Assembly (NCBI RefSeq): GCF_932294415.1
Contig: NC_065538.1
Location: forward strand, 74,439,834 to 74,503,833
Direction: 5' to 3'
From: Quercus robur
Taxonomy: Eukaryota; Streptophyta; Magnoliopsida; Fagales; Fagaceae
DNA length: 64,000 nucleotides
The notes beneath the pieces are model-generated. The model saw nothing but the letters and a program-made list of their open reading frames with translations, was not told the origin of the DNA and ran no database searches. Below are positions 33,344 through 45,769 of this stretch, one piece after another (the first letter of the stretch is position 1; the number at the start of each line of letters is the position of its first letter). Made by a program: the position numbers and the translations under genes.

Positions 33344-33644
33344 TGTTAGAGATATATATTAGACATATTAGCTCAATGTAATAGGCCCAAGCCCATTCCT
33401 ACTTGTACTAGTAGTCTAGGGTTTAGTCGCCTATATATACTCATGTTAGGGTTCATTGTAACACAGGATTTGTATTACACTTTAATATATTATTAATGTA
33501 GCCCTTTAGGGTTTCCTCCGTGGATGTAAGCCTTTAGGCTGAACCACATAACCCTCGTGTGTTATTGTGTTTTATACTTTATGATTTCGCTTCCGCATCT
33601 ATACTAGCATATTCAACATGGTGTATCAATGCTAATATTTAACT
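33344..33644 (+). repeat. 3' LTR of the nested element
   Basis: 301 bp, differing from the 5' LTR at a handful of bases, followed directly by the CTTAC duplication. Confidence 0.9.
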
Positions 33645-35198
33645 CTTACAAACCCAGACCACCACATCGACTTTGCAACCAGCTCCTTGCATTGTGAACC
33701 TAGACATGAATAAGTTCATCAAAGGCTCCATGTTAGCTCCTATCTTGGAAGTTGATGTCGTGCAGAAACGTATGTAATAAAAGTAGACTTCAAAGTTTGC
33801 TGTAAATATAGATATATAAGATAGTATAATTCATCTCCTATTCTTGCAATGATCCATCAAACATAATCGGATACAAATACATAGAAAAAACAACCTTTAA
33901 TTAACAACTATCACATTAAACACTCCAAAAAATTACACAATAAAAGCCCTCCAAAAAATTTTCAAAGAGAAGAGTGAAAGAAATTACATTCCAGCAACAA
34001 TGATATGGTCATGCAGAACCATCAATATATATATATATATATATATAAACCACAAATCCATCAATAAAAAAAATTACATTCCAGGAATTACAAATCCATC
34101 AATAAAAAAAAACCCCCTCCAAGTCAGAATCCAACAACATAATCCCTATGAAAAAGTGAAAGAGAGCTGGAAATAAGAGAAAAAGAATTCATTGACGCCA
34201 CCTACAACCCTACGATGATGGAATTGAGGAGCTAGAAGAGGACTGTTGGTTTTGGGTTTTTATTTTTGAGTTTGGTTGAAGTTGTTGTATAAAAATCCAA
34301 ATTTTTTTGTTTGTTTGTTTTCTCTTTGAGCAAAATGGCACCGTTTTGCATTTGACAGGTCTTCACTTCATTTTCAATGAAACTGTGTCATTTTGGGGCT
34401 TATTTGGCAAAAAACCAAAAAACGTCAACAAGATGACATGACAGTTAACAATAGAAACTAACTAGGGGGTGATTTGCTAATGGAACCAAACGTTGGGGTA
34501 TAAAATCAAAATTTTGAAACCTTAGGGTATAAAATCCAATCACCCCGAAATGTTAGGAGTGTACTTTGCAATTTACCCGTAATTATTTATTTATTTATAA
34601 ATTGCCTAATTAATCATAACTTCTTGTTTAATATTCATACAAAATTAGAAATATTGACAGGTTATTAAAATTAAATATTATTTTTATTAAAATTAAACAT
34701 CATAAACATAAACATAAATGTAAGAATGTTGTTTTTGTTTTATTTTGAGACTATAAACATATTTTAGTTTTTATTCAAATTTGAGAATCAGGAAATATGG
34801 AAATTGAAATGTTAACATATGAATTTATTAGGCTATTTATACATCTTCATCCTTTGTTATTAAAATATAGATCAGAGTCCTTTAGCTCTAAACAAGTTTT
34901 ATTATCCAAAGATAATACATCATTATTTTGCTGTGTCCTTCCACTTGGTATGATTTCATTGACTCTTATTTCATTGCAATTCAATTGGGTACAATTGCAA
35001 TTGTCCAAACAAACAAAAAATGTAGCTTTAGGTGAGTCATGAAGTGTTCAAGAGCCAATTATCTCTAAGTTATTCGCACATAAATACATCTTTATGCAAT
35101 TTTTAAAGTATAATATTTATGTTACACATTCACTATGTATATTTAAATGTTTTATTTATTTATTTTCTATTTAAATTTTATTTATTATTTTCTTTTCA

Positions 35199-36654
35199 TC
35201 TATATATATAATAATAGGTGAAGCAGAGAGAATCTTAAATTGCAATTTCAATTAGAGTTCTAATTTTATGCCAAGTGTCTAGATTTATCCTTCTAATTGT
35301 TCAATTCAAATCTGAAATTGGAGACCAAATTCACCTCCCCTTCTAGAAATCTGTGTTCTACATTTAAATGTTGTGCTCTTTTATTTATTTATTTTTTTTG
35401 GCTAAATAAAACCTTCTGCTCCTCTTTATATATCAAACACTCTTGTTTATATCCTATAAAAAAAAAAAAAAAAACACTCTTCTTTATATATCAAACACGC
35501 CTGTTTTACAGGTTCACCTCCCCTTCTGCCAAAGCCAACAACGACAACAACACCGATCTCTTCACCTCCTTGATCTCAGACATCAAATCCTACTCTGGCA
35601 ACGACCCTCTTCACGCATGGCTCCAATATGTCTCTCTCTTTCTTTGTGGGTAGCTCTTTTAATGGTTTTAAAAAGTAAGATCATTTGGCATTTTGTATAT
35701 ACAGAGGGATCAAAAAGATGAAGGATTCGCTGCCTTCGCAAGTACTGAACGAGAAGCTGCCACGGTTTTTGCAGAAGTGCGCGCAGACCTTCGATTCCGA
35801 TCGCCGTTACAAAAACGACTTACGGTACCTCCGCGTTTGGTTACTGTTGGTATTTTACTATTCCATCGCTTTTTCTTTTTTTCTTTTTTTCGTTTTCTTC
35901 TTGATGATTTCGATTCTGGGTCATTGGGTTTCTTAGAAGTTGTTTGGTTCCTGTGGAAATGAAGGGGAAAGATGTGAAAATCAAATTTGGATGCTCTTTA
36001 GATTTTTTTGGATTTTAATAGAAACATTTAACCTTCGGATGTTGAAAAAACAAGAAGGTAAAATGTTCTGTAAATTTTAATTTTGTGAAACTGATCAATG
36101 GCAATTTGAAGTGTTAGAAGAGACAACAATATTGACTTCGGCTTGAAACGTACTCAAAATAAACTCAAGGACAGCATATTAGGCATGTCTATAGAGGAAA
36201 AGTGCTATCTGATGGCATCTCCACTAAAAACTGTGAATTGCAACACACTTCTGATTCCAGTATGCTATTCATGTCCAATTTTATTAGAAACTTTTGAAGA
36301 AAGTTCCATTAATGTCCCTTTATATATTTTATTTTAAATAATAAAATGCAATATCCTCTTTTTTCTTCACTGTAGCATCACTTAAATAATAAAATGCAAT
36401 ATTCTCTTTTTTTATTCATTGTTTTATCTAATGCTATCCTATGTATGATAAGCCAAAAAAAAAAAAAAAAGACCAATAGCGTTACTTAGATAATAATATG
36501 CAATATATATTTATTATTGTTTTATTTAATTCTATCATCCGTGTGATAAACCCAAAAAAACAAAAACAAAAACAAAACAAAAACAAAAAAAAATTGGCCA
36601 ATAGCATCATTACAATTAACCAGTCCCGTGCGGTAGCACGGGGTTACATACTAG
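35199..36654 (+). mobile_element. Helitron, 1456 bp, carrying a BUBR1-like fragment
   Basis: The 5' end TCTATATATATAATAATAGG directly follows an A. The 3' end has a stem CCCGTGC/GCACGGG (36625-36642), 8 bases, then CTAG, followed by T. A-to-T insertion without target duplication, a 5' TC and a 3' hairpin before CTAG define Helitrons. No Rep/helicase ORF is present, so it is non-autonomous. The 5' end resembles the inverted fragment at 38870-38977. Confidence 0.85.
35512..35849 (+). pseudogene. Captured two-exon fragment of BUBR1/BUB1-type spindle checkpoint gene
   Basis: Exon A (35512-35625, after TTTTACAG) ends DLFTSLISDIKSYSGNDPLH and AWL. Exon B (35705-35849, after TATACAG) reads GIKKMKDSLPSQVLNEKLPR, FLQKCAQTFDSDRRYKNDLR, YLRVW. 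This is the conserved Mad3/BUB1 N-terminal region of plant BUBR1/BUB1 proteins, which guard chromosome attachment at mitosis. Joined at CCA/AGGG the frame continues, but the donor after exon A is AT-ATGT where GT is required. The rest of the gene is missing. It lies inside a Helitron and is a captured copy. A functional parent should exist elsewhere in the genome. Confidence 0.8.
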
Positions 36655-37195
36655 TTAGTAGTTAATGGATTCTAACTTATTGTTTATTTTTCAAATATGT
36701 AATTTTAAAAAATAAAAGTGTTACAAATATATAAAAGTAATAATAATTTTGTAGAATATAGCATCAATAATTTATTTCTATGATCAACATAATTAGACCA
36801 AAAACAAACAATTATTTCCTTGGAATTCTATCAACAACCAACATGTTAATAATTGTCCCAACTAATATTAAAATGCTATAAAATATTAATTGTCAAAACT
36901 AATGTTATACTGCAATGTTTTGACTTTGAATATAATTTGCCAAACTACAGTATATGTTAAAAGATCGATAGAATTTAATTAGACAATTTGATGGTTGTCA
37001 TTGGGTAAAGGCATGATTTAGTGAAGCAGAGATTATGCCCATATCCCTCGTCTTATAGAGTGACTGAACAAGGAGACGAGGGTTTTAGGAATATTGAGTA
37101 GAGATTAATGTGGCCAAACCCCTCTTTGAGAATTAAATCTCCATTCACTACTTCCTCTAATGAAAGCAACTAGGAATCTCTTTATCGGGAGAAAA

Positions 37196-37243
<48 letters not shown>

Positions 37244-38869
37244 GATAGGAAACTCAAAATTACCTCTATGAATTATTATTTTTGATATGATTAATTTTGT
37301 CAATATATATATAACTATATGAATGTTCTTAGTTGCATTGTCTATTATTTGGATACTAAAAGCAACTAGAAATCTCTTTATTGGGAGAAAGGAACTATTA
37401 TGATAGGAAACTCAGTTAAATAAATGAATTATTATTTTTGATATGATTAATTTTTTCAATATATTTATAACTATATGAATGTTCTTAGTAGAATCTTCTA
37501 TTGTTTGGATACTCAAAACTTCGTAGACATAAACATTAACAGTAACATAACAATATATGTTTTTTTGTTCATATGAACTTGACAATATATGAAATTTTTT
37601 TTGTAAATTAATGAATTTATTTGGTCATTTGCACCTTCTCCTCATTTATTAAATTAATTTTAAACTGTATTTATGAGAGATGTGTAAGAATAAAATTCCT
37701 GAAGTTCCAAACAAATTTCAACCCTTGGAAGATATATAGTTTGGCGTTAGTGTCATTCTTTGTATTGCTTTCATTGATTAAGGTAAAATTTGTGGCGCTA
37801 GAAAGATAATTCAAAATAAAAAAAATTTCCAAATTAAACTATCCTAAGTATGATGGTGCACCCCCATCCTATATTCTAGACCAATGAGGTTATAGCACAT
37901 TAGTAATCATAACTAATTTTTCAAAGGACCAATCATAATTAATTAATTAACTATAATCACTTGTGTCTAGTCCTAATTATAAGGATATGTATTAAGTGCT
38001 AAAACTTGATTTGATTATAATTTTTAATTTTGTGTTTCAATTGGATCACCTGTTTGGTTTTTTGGTTGTTTAAAATTTCTAAATATATATAAAATGAAGA
38101 ATTTGGAAATCCAATAGTCGAAACTATATATTTTTTATAATAATATTCATTTTCAGCTTTTTGCATGTTGGTAAAGAAAAAAAAAAAAATGTCATAATTG
38201 GCCCAAAGCATGCCCAAACCTTGAGTGTGTGACACTAATTGAGTTTGAAAATTTTGGGATTTAGTGTTCTTCTTCTAAATTAATTTGTGTACACTTCACT
38301 TCACTGCAAAATAGCGAAACCTCGCCCCAACATTTGGACATTAGAATTAGTGTATGGCTATGATTTCCTCTAAACTAAGTCAAAATGTATAAGAGACGTG
38401 ACTGCATATCTTTATATGTTCCTATTGCAAAAGTTGAGTGCTTCTATAACTGATTCAAATGAATCAAATCAAACTTCTTTTAATTAGCAATATGGGCTGT
38501 GGTATTTGTGTTTGTCACATATTGAAGCCTCCACGTATACAACTAATTTATAACCTTATGCATATGCATAGATATATTTCAAGATATACAATAAGATGCA
38601 TAATATAATTCCTATATATATAATTTAAATATTATTGATAGTCATTTTTATAGTTGGTTAACTCTTTAAAAAATTTTGTAAGGATATTATTAGTTATAAA
38701 ATGTAAATTGTCCACTTTTTTTTAAATTATTGTGAATCACTTTTTTCTTTTTCTTTTTTACAATTTATTTATTCTAGACTCTTTGGTTTTTGTACTTAAT
38801 AACTCACTTGGATGAATATTTATGATGTAGTCCCACGTTTGATTCTAAAATTAAGAAATAAAACTCTTT
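36655..38869. other. AT-rich intergenic DNA
   Basis: No gene supported. Contains a long A-run plus (TA)n (37192-37241) and a local duplication listed separately. Confidence 0.4.
37163..37514 (+). repeat. Local tandem duplication, about 196-bp unit
   Basis: AAAGCAACTAGGAATCTCTT at 37163 recurs as AAAGCAACTAGAAATCTCTT at 37359. Both are followed by GATAGGAAACTCA, AATTATTATTTTTGATATGA and TATATGAATGTTCTTAGT. Copy 1 is longer because of an A-run and (TA)n expansion. Confidence 0.8.
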
Positions 38870-38977
38870 AAGAATAAATAATTTAGGACATAAGGTGCAA
38901 AATCGGAACTCTAATTTGGAATTTTAATTTGAGTTTCTCTTAGTTTCACCTATTATTATATATATATATATATTAGT
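38870..38977 (-). mobile_element. Helitron 5'-end fragment, inverted
   Basis: On the minus strand TATATAATAATAGGTGAAAC, AGAGTTCCGATTTTGCACC and neighbours match the first 90 bp of the Helitron at 35199 at roughly 70%. No matching 3' hairpin was found at lower coordinates, so this is a truncated relative. Confidence 0.5.
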
Positions 38978-39848
38978 AAAATTTATATATAACTTCTAAA
39001 ATTTTAATAATATAATTTCAACGATAATTTAGTCGTTGGAAAAAATACATAGTTTATTTATTAGTTATTTTTGTGACAAAAGTTAATTTATTAGTTATTA
39101 GCATAGAGATTTGGAGTCCAAGGTTTTAGTGATGATGTATACTGAATATAGCAAAAGAATGAGTTTTACAAGTTGCTCGTGAACAAGTTGACTAGTTGAG
39201 CTTGATTGATAAGAAAATAAACCAAGTTTTAACATATAATTAAATTTATTGATGATCACAAACTCAACCAATGTTCAAAATTAAATTAGATGAACATATC
39301 TAATCTAATCTAATACTATATATGATAGTAGAAGCCTTTAAGGAAAAAACCCGCACGGTGCGTTTGGAAAAAACGAAAAAAAAGAATGATTCACTTTGTT
39401 AAAACACTGTTTGGGAGCCTCTTGGTGTAAAAGGAAACTAACCGCTTAAAACACAAAAAAGAAAAGAAAAGAAACTAAAGATTGCTTCACGGAGAAAGGA
39501 GAGAGAGAGAAAAGAGAGAGGCAGAGAGAGTTCTCCGTTCCCTCGCCAGACTTAGAGCACCGGTGCAAGTAGAAAGAAAAATCAATGGGCATCAACACCG
39601 CTAGGCTATATATCTGCCACAATCAGATCGTCGGAACCGGATCCAGTACGTTTTTCTCTATTTTTTTAGACTTGGGTATGAAATATTACTTTTTATTGAG
39701 TTTTTTTGTTGAAAAGGTTTAGATTTGATTTTGTTTTTGATTCCTTTTTGTTTAGGCTTTTGGGTTCTCCATGAATGTTTTCTCAATTTTTCGATTTATT
39801 TTGATATCACTAAGTCTGTCCCTGTTTTCTAATATCTGCATTCATAGT

Positions 39849-39893
<45 letters not shown>

Positions 39894-40640
39894 ATTATGG
39901 GTTTTGATTTGGAATACACCTTTTGATAGCCTTCAGTATAAAACAAAGCAAACCGCTTAAATCAGTAAATTGCAATCAAAAGGAAAGAGAACAGAGTTCG
40001 TCGGAACCGTAACCCAATAGCTTAAAAGAGAATTTTCTGAAAACAAAACCCTTTGGCCTGTTTTTCTCAAAAGTTTCACCGACTTTGAATCTTTCGGGGT
40101 ACGTATCAGATCGTTGGTAAGATCACCTTGAATCCTCAATCTTCACTACTCTCTTCCTATTTTGTTGTTGTTGTCCTAATCTAATTGCTTATGAATAGTT
40201 TGTGGTTTTTGTTTTGAGGCTCAAATGTTTGTAGGAAATTGAGAAAACAAACAAGGACACTGGGAAAATTACTAGATTTTTTATTTGGGGGTTGTTATTA
40301 ATTTTGGGATTTGGGGCAATTATAGATTTCAATTCCTAATATGTTTTTTTCTTTTTTCCAGGGAAACACCATAGAAGATCAAATTCTACCTAGGCTTTGT
40401 CTCTCAGCGTTCTGAGGAATGTAGGTATTATTTTAGGGGGAACCAACATATTTATAGATTTGATCTTTTATTTGTGACTTGGGTGTTGATCTAGGTCTAA
40501 GTACTCAGATTTGAGGTTTTGCCGTTTTGCATTCCTTTAACCAATTAACTAAAAGTTACTGCTTCAATTTGGTTTAAACATATTGTGATGTGAATTGTTC
40601 ATTGTCTTGGGCAACATGACTAATACTTTTGGAATTCCAG

Positions 40641-41033
40641 ACTGCAATTGGGGGAGGTGGTGGAGATATTGGAAAGAAAATAAATCATGTTGGTGGTGAT
40701 GTCAATGGCGATGAAGATGATTACTTTGATGACTTTGATGATGGCAATGAAGGGGATGGAGGAGGCCTATTTAGGAGACACAAATTTCTTGAGGAGGTTA
40801 TAATTCTTAAATATGCTCTTCAGTAGATTAAATGTCTTTTGGGTGCTGTTTTTTTTTTTTTTTTTTTTTTTAAAGATGTCTGTGAGTGCTGTTAATATTA
40901 GTATGTTCTGATGCAGTAATAATTTTGTGCCTTTTATCAGCTTTTTGGTCATAAATTCGTAGATGAAGTGTCAAATGAATGGCAGGGGACAATGATGGAT
41001 TTGCCTGTTGGATTCCAAAAAGCTTATGATATG
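40641..41033 (+). pseudogene. Captured fragment of a RETICULATA-related (DUF3411) gene
   Basis: Exon 1 (40641-40796, after TTCCAG, before GTTATA) encodes Gly-rich IGGGGGDIGKK, an acidic run DEDDYFDDFDDGNEGD, and LFRRHKFLEE. Exon 2 (40941-41033, after TATCAG, before GTATGG) encodes LFGHKFVDEVSNEWQGTMMD and LPVGFQKAYDM. Both splice in phase 0. The acidic stretch followed by F-x-x-x-F-V-D-x-x-x-N-E-W-Q-x-T-M-M-D-L-P is characteristic of plastid-envelope RETICULATA-related proteins, which affect leaf reticulation and chloroplast development. The transit peptide before and the membrane domain after are absent. Confidence 0.65.
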
Positions 41034-41112
41034 GTATGGTATTTCTCTAACTATGTGCTTTTGGCAAAGAATTATCTTGCCATATACCAACTCAAATTTT
41101 AATGAATTCCAC

Positions 41113-41324
41113 CACACACACACACACACACACACACAAACTGACAATCTGTTTAGGAGTAAGCTGCACAATACCCGAGTGTGGTGTGGTGTTAAATAGT
41201 GAACATATTAGTCACTTAATTTGCACTATTACTACCTAACATCTTGGCACAAAATTAGTGGAAATTTAGAGGTATTAAGGTCCTTTCTTCTTTTAAGAAT
41301 CAAGTTATGATACAATGGAAAAGA

Positions 41325-41359
<35 letters not shown>

Positions 41360-41543
41360 ACAATCTGTTTAGGAGTAAGCTGCACAATACCCGAGTGTGG
41401 TGTGGTGTTAAATAGTGAACATATTAGTCACTTAATTTGCACTATTACTACCTAACATCTTGGCACAAAATTAGTGGAAATTTAGAGGTATTAAGGTCCT
41501 TTCTTCTTTTAAGAATCAAGTTATGATACAATGGAAAAGAAGC
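41113..41543 (+). repeat. Recent tandem duplication, 216-bp unit, seeded on (CA)n
   Basis: CTGACAATCTGTTTAGGAGT begins at 41141 and 41357. From there to GAAAAGAAGCACA the two copies appear identical by eye, and each starts in a (CA)n run. Length and identity suggest unequal exchange or replication slippage in recent time. Confidence 0.9.
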
Positions 41544-44182
41544 ACAAGAAATTACACACTTTGCCATGCTAATGATTACAACCATAGGCATACTCAGATG
41601 GCACAAGAAATTGAATACTTTCTATGCCAGTGATTTTGGCCATAGGCAAAGTCAATAAAAGGGCTTTGAGTCCAAGAAGATTGTCAGATGTATTGTAAGG
41701 TACTAATATTTACGCCATAAGCTTTGGAATAAGAATATGGGAAACTTAAACCTCTTTAGATTGCCATATTTTTAGTGGCATTTTAAGGATTTAAGGAAAA
41801 GATACAGAATCTTAGACACAGAAATTGTGTTACCACTATGCCAATATATGCCAAAATGGGAGTGAGCTCTACTGGTGGAGGTTCTGCTCATAATAAACTT
41901 ACTTTTTTCAAGGACGATTTTTTTTACTAACAACAATAGAAAAGAGTTGAAAAATAAGGATAAAGAAATTTTGGGTTTGGGAGAAACCTAAAACAAGATT
42001 GACAGGCCTAAAAGGAATCAACCAAAGCACATATCGTGACTTCATTAACAATTAATTGATGATGTAAATTATTGCCTAAAAAATATATCCTTTTCCATAT
42101 TTACCAATAAAAGTGGTCGTCTTCCTAATTTATCAGTTAAGAGTACTCTTGCAACAGTGGTTGGAATCTACAAACAAGCACTTACACTTCTTAAAAATGT
42201 AACAATCAAAAGTCTTGATTCATTCTGCAGTTATAAGTGTGAAGAACCTGGATGATAGCAACTGATATAGTCCCATTAAGTATGTGGAAGATTCATTAGT
42301 ATCACATGTTCCCCTTCTCTTTTTCTCTCTGAAAAAAATTGGCTAATTCAATTTGAATTTTAGATAATTTCCTACTAATATAGATTGTGCTTAAAATTGC
42401 AGAATCTATAGCAATGTATAGATCTTCTGAAGTTGGATATGTGACTATTATGTACCTCTCGACAAGGTAATATATGGACTTCCATTACAATTTTACATGA
42501 TTAATAATGTTTTTTTAATGGATTATGGCAACATAGTTGAGATTTCTATGCGAACTATAGATGAAGTAAATGCTAAAAGAAAGTTAGAGCTTAGAGATAA
42601 TGGATGCAACCATAGTATTTGGTTTTGTGTTGTAAAATAGAGAAAAAAAAAAGTTTATTAATGGCATAGTATGTGGAGGTTGCGGAGCATTAGAAACCTC
42701 AGTGCCAGTATATATAATGTGTTAGTGTTACTTATTCATTTGTGCATCTAGGTTTGTTTCCATTTCAATTTCTAGGAATTAAGTTGTTATTTGGTGGATT
42801 GTTTTTGTGTTCTGGGGGAGTGATGGTGTGAATATGTAGCTGATATATTTTGTCTGAAATATGTTTGTGGATTTGGTTGTGTGAATTTCAGGTAATGGGT
42901 TGTTGCTGGTAGTGATGGTGGTCATGGCCTTACCCTTCATGGATGTGTTTTTCTATTTATTGTGTGTTTGTTATTCTTTGGGTTGCTGTTGTATTTTGGT
43001 AATTAATGTTATTGCTTGAGTATTAATAATAAATACCATCACTATAACTGGAAGTATCTCCTATCACTATCACTATCACTATATATATATATATATATAT
43101 ATTTTTAGATAAGCTTTAGCTTTGGGGAAATTTTTGTCTATTAATATATTTGTCCAACCTGGTAAATGCTATGCTTATGTCTTTTGGAGATTAATATATG
43201 CTTTTTGGGGATATTTAGATTTGCTTAAGAATTCTAAATCATGGTTACTATTTACCTATGTCATAACATGCATGCCACCAATTAATTAATTCACAAATTT
43301 AGAAGACTAATACCTTATTCACAATGATGTGATCTTTTGCCCATATTTGTTAAATAAGTGATTGTGTTCTAATTCTTAACCAAAATTATTTGACCCATGA
43401 AAATTAAGGCTATTTTAGTTCTCTTTGTGTTTCAGATCTAAATGAAGCTACAAGAAAGTTAATTTGGAAGACAGTATATGACAAGGCTTTGCATCTTCTA
43501 CGTTTATAGATATGGTCTTTTTCAAATTTCAATTTCCGTTGATTGATATGGATTAAAATTCAGATTGAAATTGGTTTAAATAGAATAGAGCCTCAAAGTT
43601 GAGCTTTTATTATATTGTTTTATTGTTTGCACTATTTTGAATTGAGTTCATTGTTGTTTCATATGTGATTTTGTTAGAACTGGGATTTTGAACTCGAATA
43701 TTATCTTTCTCCAATTTTATATACGAGTATTTGGAGAATGTGGAATGGATTAAATAGCCTTAGCTGATAATCAAGGTCATTGCTATGGCAAAGATCATTT
43801 GGACGGCCAGGATCTGTCTCCTAAAACCATGCTAAAAAAATTACTCTTGCGTGGTTAGTTTGCTTTGCACTTATGGTTGTGTATATATATTGCGTTTTTA
43901 GCTTCCTTTGCACTTATGGCAATGCATATATATTGCACATTTTTATACAAAATTATTGCTTTGTAAACGGCTCTGAATCAAAAATTGTGTCACTTCCTAT
44001 TTTGGTGAGCCTATTGAAAAAAAAAGAATTTTATTAAATACAAAAGGTACCTATGAGCGTAACTTTAAGTACTTCAATGCCAATGGCGATGAAAAAAAAT
44101 CTAATTCTGGCCGTTTGGATCCTCCCCTAGCATGTATAGATAGAGTTATATAATCCCGTGCATCGTATGGATTAGCGACTAA

Positions 44183-45566
44183 CTACTATATATAATAGCA
44201 AAAGTCTTTCCCTACAATTAAGGAGGTTGTGACATGTAGGAAAAAATCCCACTTAAAAATCTGCCACGCTATTAGTCAAAAGCATGGAATAAAAGGCAAA
44301 ACGTTGTTCCTTTCACGTCTTCAGGATTTAAAAAATCAAGCGTTGCACTCCTTCGCCCTTGAAAGAAAAATGCTTTAGGAACTGTTACAGACTTACATTT
44401 AAAAGAAAAAAAATGCTTAAGCAGATTGTTGTCTACCAACTTTTATCAATAAACACCGCCTGTAACTCTTTCAGCCAATTAATAGAAATCTAAAACAATG
44501 TGATTTTAGGTAGTTGCGAAATTAACTACAATGGCCATCTTTCATTCAAAACCTCTCTCAATTTATATTTACCTTTTGAACCATTTTTCCCCACAAAAAC
44601 AGTGATAGAAGTTCCGAATTAATGTTTTGCTCTTCTGCAAGAATAATTTACTCTGGAAAGAAAGTTGTTGGATTTATTACAGCCAGTTGAAAGGTGAGAA
44701 TATTTTCATGTGCTATTTTTCATGAGACTGAATAATTATTAAAAAAAGAAAAAACTAAAACTTAAAAATGTTAGTAGAAAAGCATGGTGAAAAGGAAAAA
44801 AAAAAAAAAGATGTGAAGGGAGTTCCCCTTCACAGAGGTTCACTAACGAGGAAGTAGTAAAGAACTAAAGAAGAATATGGAGGAAAGGAAAAGTAACTTT
44901 ATAGGAATAGTAGAGGTGAGATAAATCTCAATCACAGATGGGATTGAGAATGGTAAAAATAATTTAATAGGAACCTTCTTCGAAGGTTCATGCTTCACAA
45001 AATATCCAATATGTGTCTTTATTTACACTAAGACCATTTTATTGCTTTTATTTTTAGTAAGAATCTAATCACTCTTATTATTTATTCTTTCATTAAAAAT
45101 TAACAATCATTATATATTGGGTCCTAAAAATAAAACACAATGTTAAATTTACTAAGTTTACCTTCTTTTTTTTTGAGAATGAAGTTTACCATATACTTTG
45201 GTATGTGGTTAGTGGTTATTACTTATGTGGGTGAGGTGTAACCCAATATGTATTAAAGATTGGATTATATAGAAGATTGAAGGTTGTTATTATCAAGGGC
45301 ATTACAAACGTAGCATTGATGCTTCAAGTGAGTGATGACCGGTATTCTAAAATAATTATTGTCACTTCATTTTCATTTTGTTAGCTTCATAAAATAAGTG
45401 AAAATTGTAGTACCATATTAATAGAGCTTCTTTAAAATTTTAAGATACCATACCTATAAATTAGAGATTTTTATTTATTTTACCATAAATAACAAATAAG
45501 AGTATCCTAATTCAAAATAAATAAATAAAACTAACTAACCCGCACATTGTGCGGGTCATACGCTAG
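44183..45566 (+). mobile_element. Helitron, about 1.4 kb, abutting the previous one
   Basis: The 5' end CTACTATATATAATAGCAAA resembles other Helitron starts here but has lost the leading T. The 3' end has a perfect stem CCCGCAC/GTGCGGG (45539-45555) and ends CTAG before T (45563-45567). The interior is AT-rich without an ORF of note. It begins where the 4.9-kb Helitron ends, giving a head-to-tail pair. Confidence 0.65.
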
Positions 45567-45769
45567 TATTCCTAAATTTCAACGCTTGACATTCCTATAA
45601 AATATATGTGTGGCTCTAGTACATATAAAGAAATTACACTGTAAGAATATATATCCATGCCTCTGATGCATAAATTGCAACTACACTATCACTCGTCCTG
45701 TAGGTAATATATAATCTCATGACGCCAAAAATCTATTTGTATGAAATTTCTCCTATAATTTATAAGTCT

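Larger units (their letters stand above)
32027..33644 (+). mobile_element. Small non-coding LTR retrotransposon nested in the Mutator-like element
   Basis: LTRs of 301 bp at 32027-32327 and 33344-33644, almost identical, flanked by exact CTTAC duplications (32022-32026 and 33645-33649). The primer-binding site at 32328-32340 reads TAGTATCAGAGCC, one base off the initiator-Met consensus. A purine tract (GAGTTTGAGGGAGGG) abuts the 3' LTR. The ~1-kb interior has no gag or pol. The frames seen there (32312-32518, 32467-32691, 32766-33017) are short and Ser/Pro/His-rich. It depends on another element's enzymes. The near-identity of the LTRs indicates a young insertion. Confidence 0.92.
31643..34578. 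mobile_element. Mutator-like element with long inverted repeats and a nested LTR element
   Basis: The left 260-270 bp (GGGTAAATTGCAAAGTACAC..., then TTGGTTCCATTAGCAAATCA) is inverted at 34310-34578. The outer 9-mers TAATTTTTT and TAATTATTT differ at one base and are probably the decayed duplication of a Mutator-type insertion. The element's own interior, about 0.8 kb, is split by the LTR element at 32027-33644. The interior (31925-32020 and 33655-34250) has no recognisable transposase. It may be captured or non-coding. Confidence 0.75.
39309..44182 (+). mobile_element. Probable Helitron, about 4.9 kb, with captured gene pieces
   Basis: The 5' end TCTAATACTATATATGATAG follows an A. The 3' end has a decayed hairpin TCCCGTGC...GTATGGA and ATTAGCGACTAA (44155-44182), close to the C-T-R-R end rule but with base changes. 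It holds a RETICULATA-related fragment at 40641-41033 and a plausible transcribed 5' region (39480-39650: GAGA repeats, then ATGGGCATCAACACC...). No helicase was found. Boundaries are good to a few bases on the left and less certain on the right. Confidence 0.55.

Noticed and set aside
35685-35962. Two overlapping plus-strand ORFs over BUBR1 exon B
   Set aside because: Only the frame giving the BUB1-type motif is meaningful; both run on into intron sequence.
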